Positions 32,923 to 46,361 of a DNA stretch of 64,000 bases are shown here, piece after piece. The position numbers and the translations under genes were made by a program. Position 1 is the stretch's first letter; every line of letters starts with the position of its first letter. The notes beneath the pieces were generated by a model that saw only the letters and a list, made by a program, of their open reading frames with translations, had not been told where the DNA came from and searched no databases. Source of the stretch: Stratiolaelaps scimitus (taxonomy: Eukaryota; Arthropoda; Arachnida; Mesostigmata; Laelapidae). Location: contig JABWDB010000001.1 of NCBI GenBank assembly GCA_019614645.1, forward strand, positions 7,934,001 through 7,998,000. Direction: 5' to 3'.

Positions 32923-35900
32923 CTAAAAGCCCATCACGACTGTAAAATCCCTGGAACAGAAGCAAGTCTACAAGTTCCTAGCACTAAACGACTATTGTTT
33001 GTTTCAGGCGGATGTACGCCATCTATTTCCCCTATATGGCACGTACTACCCTTCCCGCCCCCATAGTCCTTTGACAAACCGAATTTCCTCTACGTGGATC
33101 TGCCACTAAAACGGTACGAGGCGCTTTCCCTAACAACTCTCCTATTAACCTTGGGCGCTAGTTTCATTTTATCCCCAACCCCTCTACCAAAGTCCCTTCT
33201 ATCGTTATGCATTTCTCCCCGCGTACAGCTCCTGGATCCCCGTGGTTTCCCACTCCGTGGCTGTAGAGACAGCCCGCCCCTCGTCTAGTCAGCTCATTCC
33301 GCCACACTACACAACGAGCGAACGAACGCATGAACGATGTCGGGACAGAGCTGTTGGTGTCACCACCTCCCTATCCCGCAAAGCAAGCTGTCCGCCTGCT
33401 TTAGTCGTCATGTTCGTCGAGGCCCACTAAGTCAACCTATCCCACCCCCGCCACCTTCGTGGTTCTGTCTACAGTCATAGGCTATATGAGCTGGCTCCGT
33501 GTGCTGCTTTGATGGGCGCGACTTTTCATATGCTAATATAGCCCCTGCAGAAGCGACAGAAGCACAAGTAGCACCAGCAGCAGCAGCATGAGCAGACGTC
33601 ACCAGAAGGGTGGTGGTGGTGGCCGTAGGTGACGCAGTTGTGCACCACATTCAGCAGAGAACGAAAGAGAGCAAGCGAAGCTCTCGCCTCGTCTGCAGAA
33701 GCTAGTTGGCGACGGAAGATTGACCAGGGATCGCGGGGGGTCGAGCCACTCATAGACACGGGAGGGGAGCATCACGGGACCAAGCGACGGTCCTACGATC
33801 CTACTCGGCAACATGTGGCTTCTCTGGTCTATCTCTTTCCGCCATTTGAGCTGTTGTATCCTACCCATTTTGTCGGCGAAAACGTAACCAAGCACAATTC
33901 TCCTCCCTCATCCCATTCGACTCCTGCTAAGGCCCATACATCCAATCCCTACACCGTTACAAGGTTTCCATACGAGCTCACGATCCCCGGCAGATGCCTG
34001 CAAGATTACAAGGCTCGCAATTGCAGGCCGACATTCGTCGACAACTCTTGGATACTACTGTCGACGCCTGCTCCCGGCTCTGCATAATTTCTCTCAGTCC
34101 CTTGTACCCCATCTACTACTAACATAATCGCCATCTACCTGCCCTAAACAAGGTCTACCTAATTTCAAAACAAATAGTCTTCACCTCTCCACCGCAACGA
34201 TAACAAAACAGTCCCGCTAGCTACATACACACTGCATATTGCTCGTTCTAAGCTTGACCTCGTTTTCTTTCTTTTATGTGTCTTTTTACACTTTTGTTCT
34301 TTTTATCTTTAGTTATACTCATTTCAGGTAGCCCATACTATTTTTGTCAGACACTCTATAGATGTATAATAGAGGACTCTGACAAGCATTTCGTAAGACT
34401 CCATATAATCTTTTGAGTCTTCTTCTCGAGGTCTGTGTATCTTTTTCGCTTTTAGAGCCATACAGTCGGTCGGTAGCTATAAGGACAAACAGAACCAAAA
34501 GATAATCATCTTCCAAATGGAAAACGCTAATGACTTTTGCTTACGCCGATGATGATTTTCTTTTTTTATTGTAATATTTTTGTCTTCTCTAGGATTTTTT
34601 TCGGAAGGCGTTAGGTGATCTGCAGGGTATTTTCCAATACAGAGACGTAATCTCCGATCGGGCAGATCCCCGCCGACTAGTGGTCGATTCGCAACTAGCG
34701 TGATTCATGTCTCGCTTTCGCGAAAGCGGGCAATAGTGTGCGTGGTATGATCTGATGCTGTAAGCAGCCTTAGTTTGCTGTGGAATTTACAAGTGACGAA
34801 GCTTGTGCTTGTAAACCGTAATTACTTGTTATTGTTAGAGTTCGTAATTGTTAGAGTTTCGATTCGCGCAGTAGTCGCAGTAATAGCAAATAGCGACTGT
34901 CTTCAGTCAAATGTGTAGAAGACTAGACGGTTTGATCAATTTACATGTGGTCGTTGCTGTGTGCACACACACACACTTGTGCGTTGCCATTGTAGAGTTG
35001 ACTGTTATTAGCTGTGTCACGTCGGGTGAAATTAGTCTACGAAGTCGAATCAACACACCAACGCTCTGTTATGGTATAGGGTTCGCTTGGTGCACTCCAC
35101 ATGAAGTAAACAGCCATACGATTTATAATACATATCCGCGTCAGGTACATTGGAAGATACACAAAGTTCACCGAATCTAAAACCTCGCATCATCGAAATT
35201 TTTACTTAATGCTCCTGGTCAATATTGCCTACAATGGTACCCGTTATACGAGTTAAACGATCCTCCAAAATCAGCAACATGCTGGAGTGTGAAGTACGCT
35301 TTTGAAAACATGGTCAAATACCTCGATGCAAGGAGAAACTCATTCAGTCGATAAATTGTACAGACTTTTTCTCTCTTGGTCTCCGGTATCGTGACTCGCG
35401 CGATAACTAAACAACACCGTACAGTTTTATGTTTAGATGACGTTGAATATGAAAGAATGATGCCACGCTTTATGCCATAGCCAAACTCTCCCATTCGTTC
35501 CTTTGGCGAAGCGAGTGTCAGTACTTGTGGCAGCGATAACAACCACTAACAATAATTGTGTTCAACGGATCTCTTCTCTTTTATTGAGTCCTACAAATGA
35601 GATGAAGACCCATTCGTCCTAATGAAGTTCAACCGACGATTTCGGGCACCAACTGCATCAAAGGGTTAATTCAGATGAACTGCGGTCCCCTCATAATAGC
35701 AGTAATTGTACCGAACTACTAGAACAATTTCATATATTACTACAATTTCATATTGTCGTCAAGCATGACGACGACGCGTTCTTATAATCCGTCCAAAGTG
35801 TAGACAGATGCCGTTGCCTATTGTCGATCTCAACAACGCGACCGTCGTATGCGATATACTTTCGTCTACCCTAAAGGCACAATACTAGCAGGACCAGTTG

Positions 35901-36052
35901 TAGTAGTTGTAGGACGATAGTGAGAATAAGGAAGGTCGTGTTCGTCAGGAGGCGGATATAGGATAGGATGGGATGCGACGACCATCGATGCATTTCTACA
36001 TGTAGCGTCATCTCGATCTTCGTTCTCCTCTCTGACTCCTTCTCCTACAGAC
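32923..36052. other. No clear gene
   Basis: A plus-strand splice-acceptor-like site ends at 33007. CAG-repeat sequence lies at about 33564-33596. A 152-codon plus frame at 33629-34087 overlaps minus frames in GC-richer sequence and matches no family I know. From about 34.1 to 36.0 kb no feature is recognised. Confidence 0.35.
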
Positions 36053-36127
36053 ATATATATATATTATATATATATATATACATATACACAATATATATAT
36101 ATGTATATATATATATCTATATATATT
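36053..36127. repeat. Imperfect (TA)n tract
   Basis: About 75 bp of alternating T and A with a few C and G interruptions. It marks a sharp switch into GC-rich sequence on its right side. Confidence 0.9.
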
Positions 36128-36790
36128 GAGGTAGAGCCGCTTGCGCTTGCCAAGTACGGCGGCCTGCCGCCACGTCCGGCTCGGTTGAGCTGGGCTCGCC
36201 TCCGGCCAATTGGGATATACATGCTGGCATTACGGCAAAGGCCGCAATGCCAACGATGCTGCTAGTGCCACTACCGTGTTACCGCTGCTAGCTGCAACCG
36301 AAGCAACCTTAGCGAACTCACGGCCATCCGCGGTGGTCTCTCGCGGCTTAGCAGTAATTGCTATCGATGGCGCGGCATGGTAAGCCAAGACAGCTAGATA
36401 GCTAGCTGGCCAGCTAGCTATGGAATGGGAGACTCCACGCCATGTCTTCCCCGCTCAGCCTCGTGATAGTCCCTGTCCACTGAGGCGCTGAGGCGATGTT
36501 GCCTCCCTCCCTGCGACGTCGTTAGGTGCCGACGCCCGAGGGGCCGCAATCGGTCGGTCGGCTTGCTGCTAGCTACTATAGGAGGAACTGCGCGCTAGAC
36601 GCCGTAGTAGCGTCAGGGTCAGCTGTCAAGGCCTTCGCGATAGTCGGAACGTACCACCGTCTGGCCACCGAGACTGCCAGCCAGCCGCGCTAGGCTCCTG
36701 GTAGTAATGCAGCCTTGCTGTGTTTGCTGTTGTCAACCCGATGCTTGGCCTCGGGAAGCTGTGCTCTTGGACTGCTTCTTGCTGAAGGTA
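36128..36790. other. GC-rich island without a long open frame
   Basis: GC content is high, but no frame reaches 60 codons. It holds a small hairpin (about 36232-36256) and a 24-bp perfect palindrome at 36398-36421 made of AGCTAGC-type units around GGCC. It could be a promoter or untranslated leader, or simply compositional. No TATA or initiator motif was assigned. Confidence 0.35.
36398..36421. repeat. 24-bp perfect palindrome
   Basis: The left arm ATAGCTAGCTGG is followed by its exact reverse complement with no spacer. Confidence 0.9.
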
Positions 36791-39700
36791 ACAGAACGAT
36801 ATAAGTCCGAAGGATAAACTCTTTGTATGTTTCCTATGCTGTGTCGTATCGCCCCACGGATCGCACCATAAAGTGACAGGCGACAGTTAGTTGAACTGAA
36901 GCTAGATCACTATTGAACGAAGCGTGTTGCGGTTTACGGATTTCATTATAATGGTATCTCGATGATCTCCATTAGCTTCCACTGAGAAGAAATACGGCAG
37001 AGTTGATTGTGTGGATTTTGAGATTACAGATCGGTAGATTGATGATAGTTAGAAGAGTGTCGTGATGGTAGCGGAAGAATGAATATGAGGAGTTCGCTGC
37101 GAAGAGGAAGTGTGTGTGCGCAATCAATCACTGGATGAGTGGTGGTAGCCGAACTTTAAGGCAATAGCGCCAACATGTGCCGACTAAAAGCATCGGCAGA
37201 AGAACGTCATCGCCTACATCGGAACAACCCTGTTTTACTCGTGTGTATGCCTGAAACGATCATAATAGATATATATATATATATACACACATACATCGTT
37301 ACTGCACCAGCTGCCTGCGTAACGCAGACGGTGAATGGTTCGTTGGCGTGGGAAGGAATATAGGGTAGAAGGAGAATGGATTGACCCCAACGAAACGTAA
37401 GCACAATGAAAAGAAACTCGATCTCACACTACGGCAGTAAAGCAGAGTTCTACTGACGCAGGAAGGATTCTCAAATGTAAATTACACGATATATGCTAAC
37501 AAGATTTGCGTTTGTACTGCTAAGCATTCATTCGATGAAGCTGCTGTTGAACACAATAGCAAGCATAAATGAATGCACAAAATACACTGTAAAATAAATG
37601 GTGATTTTTGAAATATAAACCTACTTGTTCTGCTAACAGCCTGTTGCCTCTTCATCATCCACAATCCTATGCAGGGGAGGACTGTCGATTCCACCCGATC
37701 GGATTCTGGAACCGTCGCGCGGCGCTCACGAACCACGCTTGTGTCCTTCGCCATACCCTAGTTATTCTTCACTCAAACAGCTGTCTTTGTAGAGAGAGCT
37801 TCTCCACAGTCTGCGGAGCGTTGAGCGACGACTTCGCAGTTGGGCTGGGTCGCTGCCTAACTGTCGAGGCCCCGATTAGAGACTCCCGCCAGCACGAAGT
37901 TGGCAGTGATATCAATATTTACCACTCGCATGCGTTTTTCGTTTACCCTCGCTCACCCTGGCATTCGTTTCTGCGGGAAACCATTCTGCGGATAGGCGCG
38001 GTGTGTATGTATGCACGTATGTATGTAAACTGAACTGTGCCGGCAATATCAGTACCGTTTCAACGGACCACCACGCAGTGATTACACCCTGCAGGCTCGG
38101 GTCGCAGCCGAGGTCCGTCAAGATCCGCTCAGCCATCCAGCCGGAAATGCAGTGACGACAGCGAATAATAATGGACCGCACGGGCATCTATCTCGAAGGG
38201 GTTGATTGATACGTCCTCACACACCGGGAGACGTTACGACCCGGCACGCCATTGCCTCCAACGTATCGAAGAGGGATGACCTGCTCTCTTCGCCAACCTT
38301 CGTAGTGAATTCTATTCGATCTCAGGCTATTTGTGTTCTCTGTTGGTGTCTCAACACACGCTCTCGCGCATGAAGCAGTGTGGCGCTTCGATTCGTAGCG
38401 GTATACTCGGGTTCCTCTCGAATCCCCGGCGGGGAGCTCCATCAATGAAAATCATAACCTACGGAAAACGGGCTCTCACGGTAGATTCCGCTCGAAATAC
38501 AATAACCCCCATACTATCTACCCGCCCCTCCCATACACACATATACATAATATATACATACGCATGGATAATATAATTATAAAGTTTAAAATATAAGTAA
38601 AAACGATACTATCCCGTAACTGGGTGATGCGGTTTGCCTGTCGCTGCCTCTTCGGGCTGCTCAATGGCTATGCTCCGCCGACCCCAATAAAATACGGTCA
38701 CACGACGGTACCGTCGATTCACGCTGAACTTTTCTCAACCGGTGATGCATAAATGCTCTATGGCCACTCTCCACTAATCGTACTCTCATCGTCGCGTTCG
38801 ATTGTGCGCTGCTGTGAAAACCGACACGAATATAGGAATAATATCTATGATCAAAATAAATTATGCGAACGTATCGTCTGTCCGGGTTTGATAAGTAACG
38901 AATGGCAATAAGCAGTCCTACCCGCTACATACGTACAACAAAATACATACTGGCTCCGATATAAATTTGACAAAAAATTGCGGCCAAAATATACGCAACA
39001 AACAAACATATTGGCTCCTAAAACGCGCGACTACTATACGACTACTGAAAGGCGTCGTCGACTTCGCACCCACCTCACACAAGTTTTCCATTCACCAAAT
39101 CTGGGAACATATTATTAGACACTAAACATTCGGAGGCATCTAACTAACCGTATCACAAGATTCACCGGTCCTCCAGTTATGTCGGAGTCCGCGAGTGGGA
39201 GACGATGTGGCCAACTTCGTCAGATCTGGCTTCAATGGGGTCAGTAAAGTTTGTTGCTCACGTTATAGATGTGAATTTTACGAAATAGAGTTTGACTGCT
39301 CGGAGATTGTGTCCCACATCCTCCTTTCGTTTGACCGTAACGGCGTTTCGAGGTGTCACCGACCGCTGCCGCATTCTTCTGTCGCTGAACTGCTAAATAG
39401 CATTAAACATTCGGTTTACTAACTTGTAGTGGTTATGCAAAGAAAGAGTTAGTATACAAACAGAGAAAAGTAGCCATTTCAAAAATGGAATTATCAAATA
39501 ATTAAGAGGGACAACTTCTGTGGTCGATGCTGTCATCTCATAATATGAAGTATGTTAGGAACAAGTGAATTTTCGCTTAGACGAAACCCATGAAACGTTC
39601 AAATGAATGTGACAATGTGCAGCTAGACAAACTGTGCACGAACTGATGTGAAAAGAGGAGTAATTACCATTACAATGAGTATGCAGATGGTAGGTGTAGC

Positions 39701-40804
39701 CTGAGGACTTCTGCTGCACGGAGCACTGCCTCGAATCGTGCAGAGGTTAGGAGTTGTACACGCACACACTAAAGAAGAGGCGTAGATGATGTCGTCAAGG
39801 GTGGAGCGATGAATTGAACGAACGCTGAATACTAAAGCTCTTGGCCCGTGTTCCCGTAGACTTTTCGTGGACATTATTACGACGACGACGCTACGTTGTC
39901 GAACTGATTTGCGCGGATCTTGTACGGATCAACGGACGGTGTGCTTAATATGCAACGCCAATCAGTGTCGACAACGGCCTGGTTCAATCGAAGCAAGCAC
40001 GTCTGGCGTTTTGTCCTGCTCAGAACGCTAATATGAAATAAACGGTGTTGCACTGCATAGATAAGAGATAACTCCTCTTGACTCCCTGTATTATTATGCT
40101 GTTGTTTTAGGTGGCAACGACGTAGCTAGCGTATTTAGCCTCGTCAAACAGCCGTCCGGAAGAGTGGCAACTGTCGCGCTGGTACGCTGCCACAGAGCTG
40201 AAGGTTCTGTAGTAGATAGAGCCTTACGGATGTGGCTTTACAGCCCGCCGGTCAGTGTGGTCGACATCTTCTGGGTAGGAGAAGGACGCCGCGAGAGAGC
40301 GGCGAAGATTAATTAGACAGGCTAGTACTATCGGCGGTAGCAAGTGGCCGACACACGTTGACATATGGTGTCTGACTTTGGCTGCCGCTGCTGCTGACGA
40401 CTAGGGAAGGAATTCGCCGGAACAAGGCAGAGCGGATTAGCCTTCAAGAACGGTCGGTCCGAGCAGGCTGACTTCTGATACGGGATGCTGGCCGGACACT
40501 GGACTCGGTGGGATCATGATATAATTGCAATATACCAGCACAGAAGGTCCCTCAAGTCCGATGAACACACTTGGCATCCTATCTGGCGCTTGCCACTACT
40601 AGCCGTCCTTGGAAGAGTCGAGGAGACACAAGCTTAATGCAAAGACGTCTCAAGACTGGATCCCGAGATGTAATGGTCCTTGCTGATTAGCGAGAAGGGT
40701 AATTGCGACACAGACAGAGCGCTGCACTCTCCTGATACAGTATCTCGAGCAGTGAGCAAGGCCGCGTTTGGGATAAGATGCAGAGAGAGAGAGAACTGAG
40801 AAAT
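36791..40804. other. No gene recognised
   Basis: Unique sequence with a small (TA)n tract at about 37267-37282. The longest frame (37608-38033 plus, 141 codons) has no recognisable motif and overlaps minus frames. No RNA gene was seen. Confidence 0.4.
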
Positions 40805-41124
40805 AAGATGCAGGCATATGCGGGTCTAACTTGTTCAGCGAAACACCACACTCAGGGGGCGCCGCTAGTACAATCGAAGACAGCATCGCTCCCGACTGCC
40901 GCAGAAACCAAACGGCGCCAGTTTCATTCAACTTTTCAGAATCCGCACGCAGAATCGCTTGTTTGGCCGTAGAATGGGTTTTGCGCGGTCACGGTGAAGT
41001 GGAACGTTTTGACACACCTATCGGAAGGGTGATACGTTCGCAGAAAGTCGCGAGAGATGATTTGGACGGTTTCGAATTTCCATGTACTGATGTGGCGTAT
41101 ATTCCAGGCAGACTGTTCCAATGA
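40805..41124 (+). CDS. Unidentified open frame, possible exon
   Basis: The frame is open for about 106 codons after TAA at 40802-40804 and stops with TGA at 41122-41124. The encoded residues are mixed and not low-complexity (for example VEWVLRGHGEVERF and DDLDGFEFPCTD), more protein-like than most frames here. No family is recognised. There is no ATG near its start, so if real it would be an internal or 3' exon. A minus-strand frame covers the left part. Coding status is uncertain. Confidence 0.15.
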
Positions 41125-44100
41125 CGAATCGAGGTCTCATTTGCGTTGTGTCGTAGACCATATTAATTTATGTTTGCCACCGATTTCCGTAAGGAGCTCA
41201 ATGAGCGCTAAGTGATAAACGCCTGACCGGTTTATCTACTATTGCCGATGCTCACGTACATATGCATTATACAAGGCCAAGAGTGCGTACTGCCAGACGA
41301 GATATTTGGCTTCTAGTTAAGATTACGCACTTGATATATGGATTGACCTCGGGTCCATAATGACTTACTACGGCTTTTGGTAAGGCTACGCGCAGAGATG
41401 CAGAAATCAGCTCACAATTGTGAGCATCTCCAATTGTCGCACACATGAAATTCCTGCCTGATACCATTCGTCTGTATATACAAGGTCGTGACGTCAATTT
41501 GGGTAATTTTCGATTACATGCTGAGGCGGAATATCCATACAAAGCACGGAAGCTGTTTCTTCGACTCCCTCGTTTAGTATCACCCTCTCTCGCGCTCTCT
41601 CTCTCTCCTCTTTATAAATTCTTATAGCGGCCTGTGGTGCATTACTTAGAAGTTACCCTGGGCCAATCTTCATTCCTTCGTGTGAATAGATAAGGACGGC
41701 GACGGCGGGTGTATCGCTTTACTCACGCGGTCAAGCACAGCACATTTAGGGCGTGCACCGTGAAGCCACCAGGGGAAGAAGACACCTGAGCCTGAGTCAA
41801 GTCAGCAGATTCCTCTACGTTCCTTCTATTCTTCCTATCTTCACGTTCTACCAATGTGTATGTGTGTGTGTTCGCGCGCGCAAGTTGTTGACGAGCCGGT
41901 GGCAGCTGGCAAGCACTGCCCCTGCGCACCAGCGGAGCGGCCCGCAGACCGAAGGACGACGTGAGGGGACCAACCATCAGGTGAAGCGTGGAGTTGGCCT
42001 GGGAAGAGACGGATATCACATCGTCAGCCACACTGCCAGTTACCGTATACTCTATACCGCTACACGATGACTCTAGCAGTCGTCGTCCGCGACGTGCCTT
42101 CATTACGCGAGAGACAGTTGGTATGGTAAGCGACTACCTCTAGGCTGCTATTGGTCATGTTGGTGCTCATATATCACTCGAGAGGTGTTCACCTCTCTAG
42201 ACACATGCTTCCCCTTCAACAGAGGGCCTATTTGGCGTCCCTGCACTTGTATCCTCCGCATCGCGACAGCTAAAGTAGATATTTACCATAAGACTGATGT
42301 GGACGCCACGTTCCTCTGGGTAAGATACCGCCAGTGAAGATTCTGGCCGAGATCTGGCTGCGCAAGGGTGAGACGCCAACGCAGATCCCGATTTAACCTT
42401 TTGTTCGGTATTGGAGTCGTATGTCAGGAGGATTTAAGGTATGGGTTACGAGCGGGCATGTGTTCGAGCACGACGAACGACACGGCGAGAACACACGAAC
42501 TAGCAAGTTGGATGAATCTGAGAATTCAGGGCCGAGCACGCCGGGTACCAACTGAAAAGGGCCCCAGACACGATGAAGAAACACAAAGATAGTACTGTGT
42601 GGTTCTAAAATGTTATCGATGTGGGTGTTCGTAAGCCCTTTAACTGATTAATTTGTTAATTAATGTGGCACAGAACAGATTAATTACAAATGAGTCACAT
42701 CATGTATGTACACTTATATGAATGAAGAAAATCCACTGAGACGTAATTAAATATCGTCGTCAACATTTTTTCTACTCACCATAGGACAAGAACGATGTTG
42801 CTGGCGGCTGGTGACACCCATCGAAGCGATGAATATATTCTTGTAGACACGACGAGATGGCAGTAGTGGATGAGCTGAATTATGGCGCTGGCCGACTGAT
42901 GAATCGCTCCTTTCCCGACAGCACTACCAGTCACGAATGATCACTTCACACATCACAGATCGGGGGAAACGTCACATCTGATCACGCTCGTTTGGAGTTG
43001 CATCAGGGAATACGTGAAGGGACATTGGAAATATGGTGAGCCTCGGAGGCGTCCTGGACAACAGCACACGCTAAGCGTTGAACCGCAACAGAGCCTTCTC
43101 GTGGCGTCGCCCACTCCGTCAAAGATCGTCAAAGGTCCTTGGTCTGGAATCCGGAATCCGGGTCCTATCTGCGAAGCAGCACCCCCGGCCCCGTGCTAAT
43201 CCGATCTACCCTGATTATCCCATTACACTATCCCACCGTGTAAACCTATCAAAGGTTGCACCCGAAGTGAATCTAAATTCATACACCATGGTATGATCTT
43301 TGTGTACCGCACAAAATAAGCCAAGTCCGTTGATAATTTATGCGAAATCCAATGACGAGTTGTAGACCAATAAGACCGAGAGAACCCAACTTCAGTTCAC
43401 TGAAGATACGTAGATTCTATACCAAGACCATATGGCACGGAGGCCCGACTACTTGAAATGAAAACAGGCAGCGCAGAAAGCCTTTACTTCAGTCACCGTG
43501 TACAACGATAAGACATCGATGATATATCGGCAATGAGTTTCGGCAGAGCATACATAATGCTATATCATAGTACGTGATGTTTTCACTCGATTCAACTACA
43601 ATCTGTGAGGACGTTCATAGATGAATCTGGTTCCTCTCTCCTTGACTACCGCAGCCTGTCCGTCTCGGACCATCCGTCGAGCAGCTGGTACCGTCCTGTC
43701 TCTCGCTAGTTATGCTGTCGGCCTTGACTACTGAATTGGGTGCAGCGGATCGCCATCTGAAGCGCAAAACAGAAGACTAGTTCTGCCCACAGGGGGTCTC
43801 CATCTGTTTAGGGCATGCGCATAACGTCAGCATTCGGAACACACCGCCCGGGGGCCGTAGCAGACACGAGACGACAGCAGAATGAGGACAGCAAACCACT
43901 TCCCGGAAGATCAGCGTAGTCGGTTTAGAAACTCCGCGATATCCTCTGGTGGGTGGAAATACGGATGACATCCGGCCGGGTCGAGGTGGACGAACGCATT
44001 CAGCAAATAGATGACGTCAGCCATTCGACTCCAGGTACGCATTCGGCGAGCGTGAATCTACGAGGTCTCGTCGGCTCTGTCGGTTACGAAAGCCCTGAAG

Positions 44101-45022
44101 GGAGCGGAGCAAATCTTCGTTGCGTTTCACTATCTAATGGCACATGATAGCACATCTATTCAAATATGTCCTCAACACACACTCTTGTGTAAATTAGCTT
44201 GCCTGATACTCGGTATTTCGGGACAGCATAACGTTGGTAAATAGCGTGAAGTGAAGATGGACGAGCCAAGAGGTGATTTGTGGTGTGAGGGCGATCGGAG
44301 GAAACACCTCAGCATGCGTGAAGCATTTGGTGCATGAGCATTGTCGTAGGTAGATGTTTGTTGATAGGCGGATGCAATGGTGACAAAAACTGGGGATGTG
44401 TTGAGATGTGGATGATGTCCGACCATCGGGTTGGGGAGGCGTGTTGATGATTTTCTGAGGTGTAGATACTATTATGATGTCTGGACCGGAAATTGCGGCA
44501 TCTTTCACTTTTCCTTCCGAGTTCACATTCTTTCCACGTACACTACACCATAAACTTGAGATACATATTTTGTATATATATATATATACAATAAAAAAAA
44601 AACTGCGCAAACAAGCACACATTTGGATTTCTCTCCACTGCAACAACACATGACACAAGAAAAACACTTCAACACAATCACACAACTTTCTTTGACTGAG
44701 GGATGAGCTGCACACGTCCAGACCAATGATGTCGAGTAGAGCTTAAAGATGTTGTAATACTCGGTATACGATAGAAGGGGATTACGATGTAGCAAAAAAC
44801 GCCGTTGACCCTGAAGAGATCCGCCGCCACTCCACGCAACAGCAGCCTTGGGAAAAGCCTAGGCAACAGGCGGGCCTGTGAACATAGAAGTCTACTGCAC
44901 AACCGGCTGCACCGTCGCCAACAAAGTTACAAATACACAACACACGACACAAACTTCGAAGAACTGAAGATGAACATGACGTTTTCGCAGACTTCAATCA
45001 TCTCTTAACCATCCTGGACCCC
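41125..45022. other. No gene recognised
   Basis: Unique sequence of moderate GC. It contains a TA-centred 22-bp palindrome at 44570-44591, next to a run of A residues. A 173-codon minus frame (44194-44715) crosses that TA tract and has no known motif. Confidence 0.4.
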
Positions 45023-45379
45023 GTGACTCTTCAGATAACGCCGGTTAACGATCGCCTGTCTACCGGCGAGACATCCGCCTTTGCCCATGAGTTGCCGATC
45101 GGTCGATACACTCAGACCTACGGACAGCGAAAGCTCATAACGTTGCTCTACCTAGGCTGGCTGATCTCTGTCGGCCTCATTCAATTTTGCGTCGTTGACA
45201 CTCATAACACATTCACAAAGCAATATTTGCCTCATTTCGCGCAGATTTTTTTCTCGAAGTTCTTAAGTGCTTCTGATTCATCGCCAATTTGTTCTTCTTA
45301 CTACGTAGAATCACCCGTCTCTCCCAGGACATTTGGTCTCGCATACATTGTCCATTCTGTGCTACCATACGACGTATGA
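45023..45379 (+). CDS. Unidentified 118-codon open frame
   Basis: An ATG-started plus frame of 118 codons with a hydrophobic stretch at about residues 40-60 (LITLLYLGWLISVGLIQF), which could be one membrane segment. No family is recognised, and codon use is not distinctive. It may be chance. Confidence 0.12.
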   Translation: MTLQITPVNDRLSTGETSAFAHELPIGRYTQTYGQRKLITLLYLGWLISVGLIQFCVVDTHNTFTKQYLPHFAQIFFSKFLSASDSSPICSSYYVESPVSPRTFGLAYIVHSVLPYDV

Positions 45380-45937
45380 TGGTGGTCGAGACTACCTATG
45401 TCGTATCAGTTCCACTCGTTTTGGCCATAGGCACCAATTTAGCAATGGTGAGACAACGAGATTCAATAATATCTCGATTGTAATATATCAGGATATTTGG
45501 TTGAAACATTGGAACTCACGTAATCGCAGTTCATATCCGTTAATGACACCTGTTATGATGAATGATTTTCAGTGCAATAATCTTGATGACACAATTTTAA
45601 TCCACGGCCAATTTACCAAACGCATAGAGAAATTATTGAGCCTGTAGAAAGAAGGGAAGAAAGCAAGCAACGAGACAAGACTGCACTTCGTCACAGAATG
45701 GCCGATGAGGGTAGCCCAAACTGGATCGGTGTCGTAACCTCGTCTCGAACCCATTTTCAAAGCGTCCAGGAAACCGCTGGGAAGTCCTTCTCAACCCGCT
45801 CCAATCGAATCTCGCGATTTGACGATTGAGCCAGATGTCAGCATATCTCAGGCCTAAGAAGCGACACTAAGCGAACAGTGTTGCCTCTACCTAGCTGGTA
45901 TATACTTATGAGCATATATATAGCAAGCTTCGATGCG

Positions 45938-45983
45938 CAACGGATAATATTTGGGGTCACCAACGGATAATGTTTGGGGTCAC
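45938..45983 (+). repeat. 23-bp tandem duplication
   Basis: Two adjacent 23-bp copies starting CAACGGATAAT and ending GGGGTCAC differ at one base (ATATTT versus ATGTTT). Confidence 0.9.
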
Positions 45984-46361
45984 CTGCGTCGTTATAATGA
46001 TGATATACACGATGTGCCAATGAGAAACGCTTCCATTCCGTTTCGGGTACGATGTGTGGTGCTGCTCCTATATGAAGAAGTTACCACGGAACCCGGTTCC
46101 GGGACACCCCCAACGACTTGCCACCCTGAAGACAGGAGAAAAAAACCCGAGTGTCGTCCTACCTACGGCGTCCGTAGACGAAACCATTTTGATCAATATA
46201 TTATGTCCTTAGACGAAACCATCTTGATCAATATATTATCAATCGTTGATGATGATGATGATGTGCTCGAGCTAAAACTGAACCCTTCTTGCCTGAGAGC
46301 AATCGATGTGAAGGTAGAAGATGATGACGAAGCGGCTTACTTCTGGGAGGGAAATTCTTGA
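45951..46361 (+). CDS. Unidentified 136-codon open frame with an acidic tail
   Basis: The plus frame is open from 45951 to 46361. Its C-terminal part is acidic and protein-like (LDETILINILSIVDDDDD, then VKVEDDDEAAYFWEG). The LDETILINIL stretch loosely recalls an F-box start, but no full F-box is visible. The frame contains a 35-bp tandem duplication (46172-46241) and begins within the 23-bp duplication. Neither unit is a multiple of three, which argues against long-term coding constraint. Function unknown. Confidence 0.18.
   Translation: MGSPTDNVWGHLRRYNDDIHDVPMRNASIPFRVRCVVLLLYEEVTTEPGSGTPPTTCHPEDRRKKPECRPTYGVRRRNHFDQYIMSLDETILINILSIVDDDDDVLELKLNPSCLRAIDVKVEDDDEAAYFWEGNS
46172..46241 (+). 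repeat. 35-bp tandem duplication
   Basis: Two 35-bp copies both contain TAGACGAAACCAT and TTGATCAATATATTAT. They differ at a few positions. Confidence 0.9.

Noticed and set aside
32722..33007. Plus-strand exon between strong acceptor-like sites
   Set aside because: All plus frames after 32740 close quickly, and no matching donor keeps a frame open.
37608..38033. 141-codon plus frame as a gene
   Set aside because: No motif, no codon bias, overlapping minus frames and no splice or polyadenylation context.
44194..44715. 173-codon minus-strand frame
   Set aside because: It crosses a TA tract and A-run, with Cys/Ser/Phe-rich composition and no motif. Probably chance.
46200..46361. F-box domain
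   Set aside because: Only the LDETILINIL stretch resembles an F-box. The expected Leu/Pro/Trp positions that should follow are missing.
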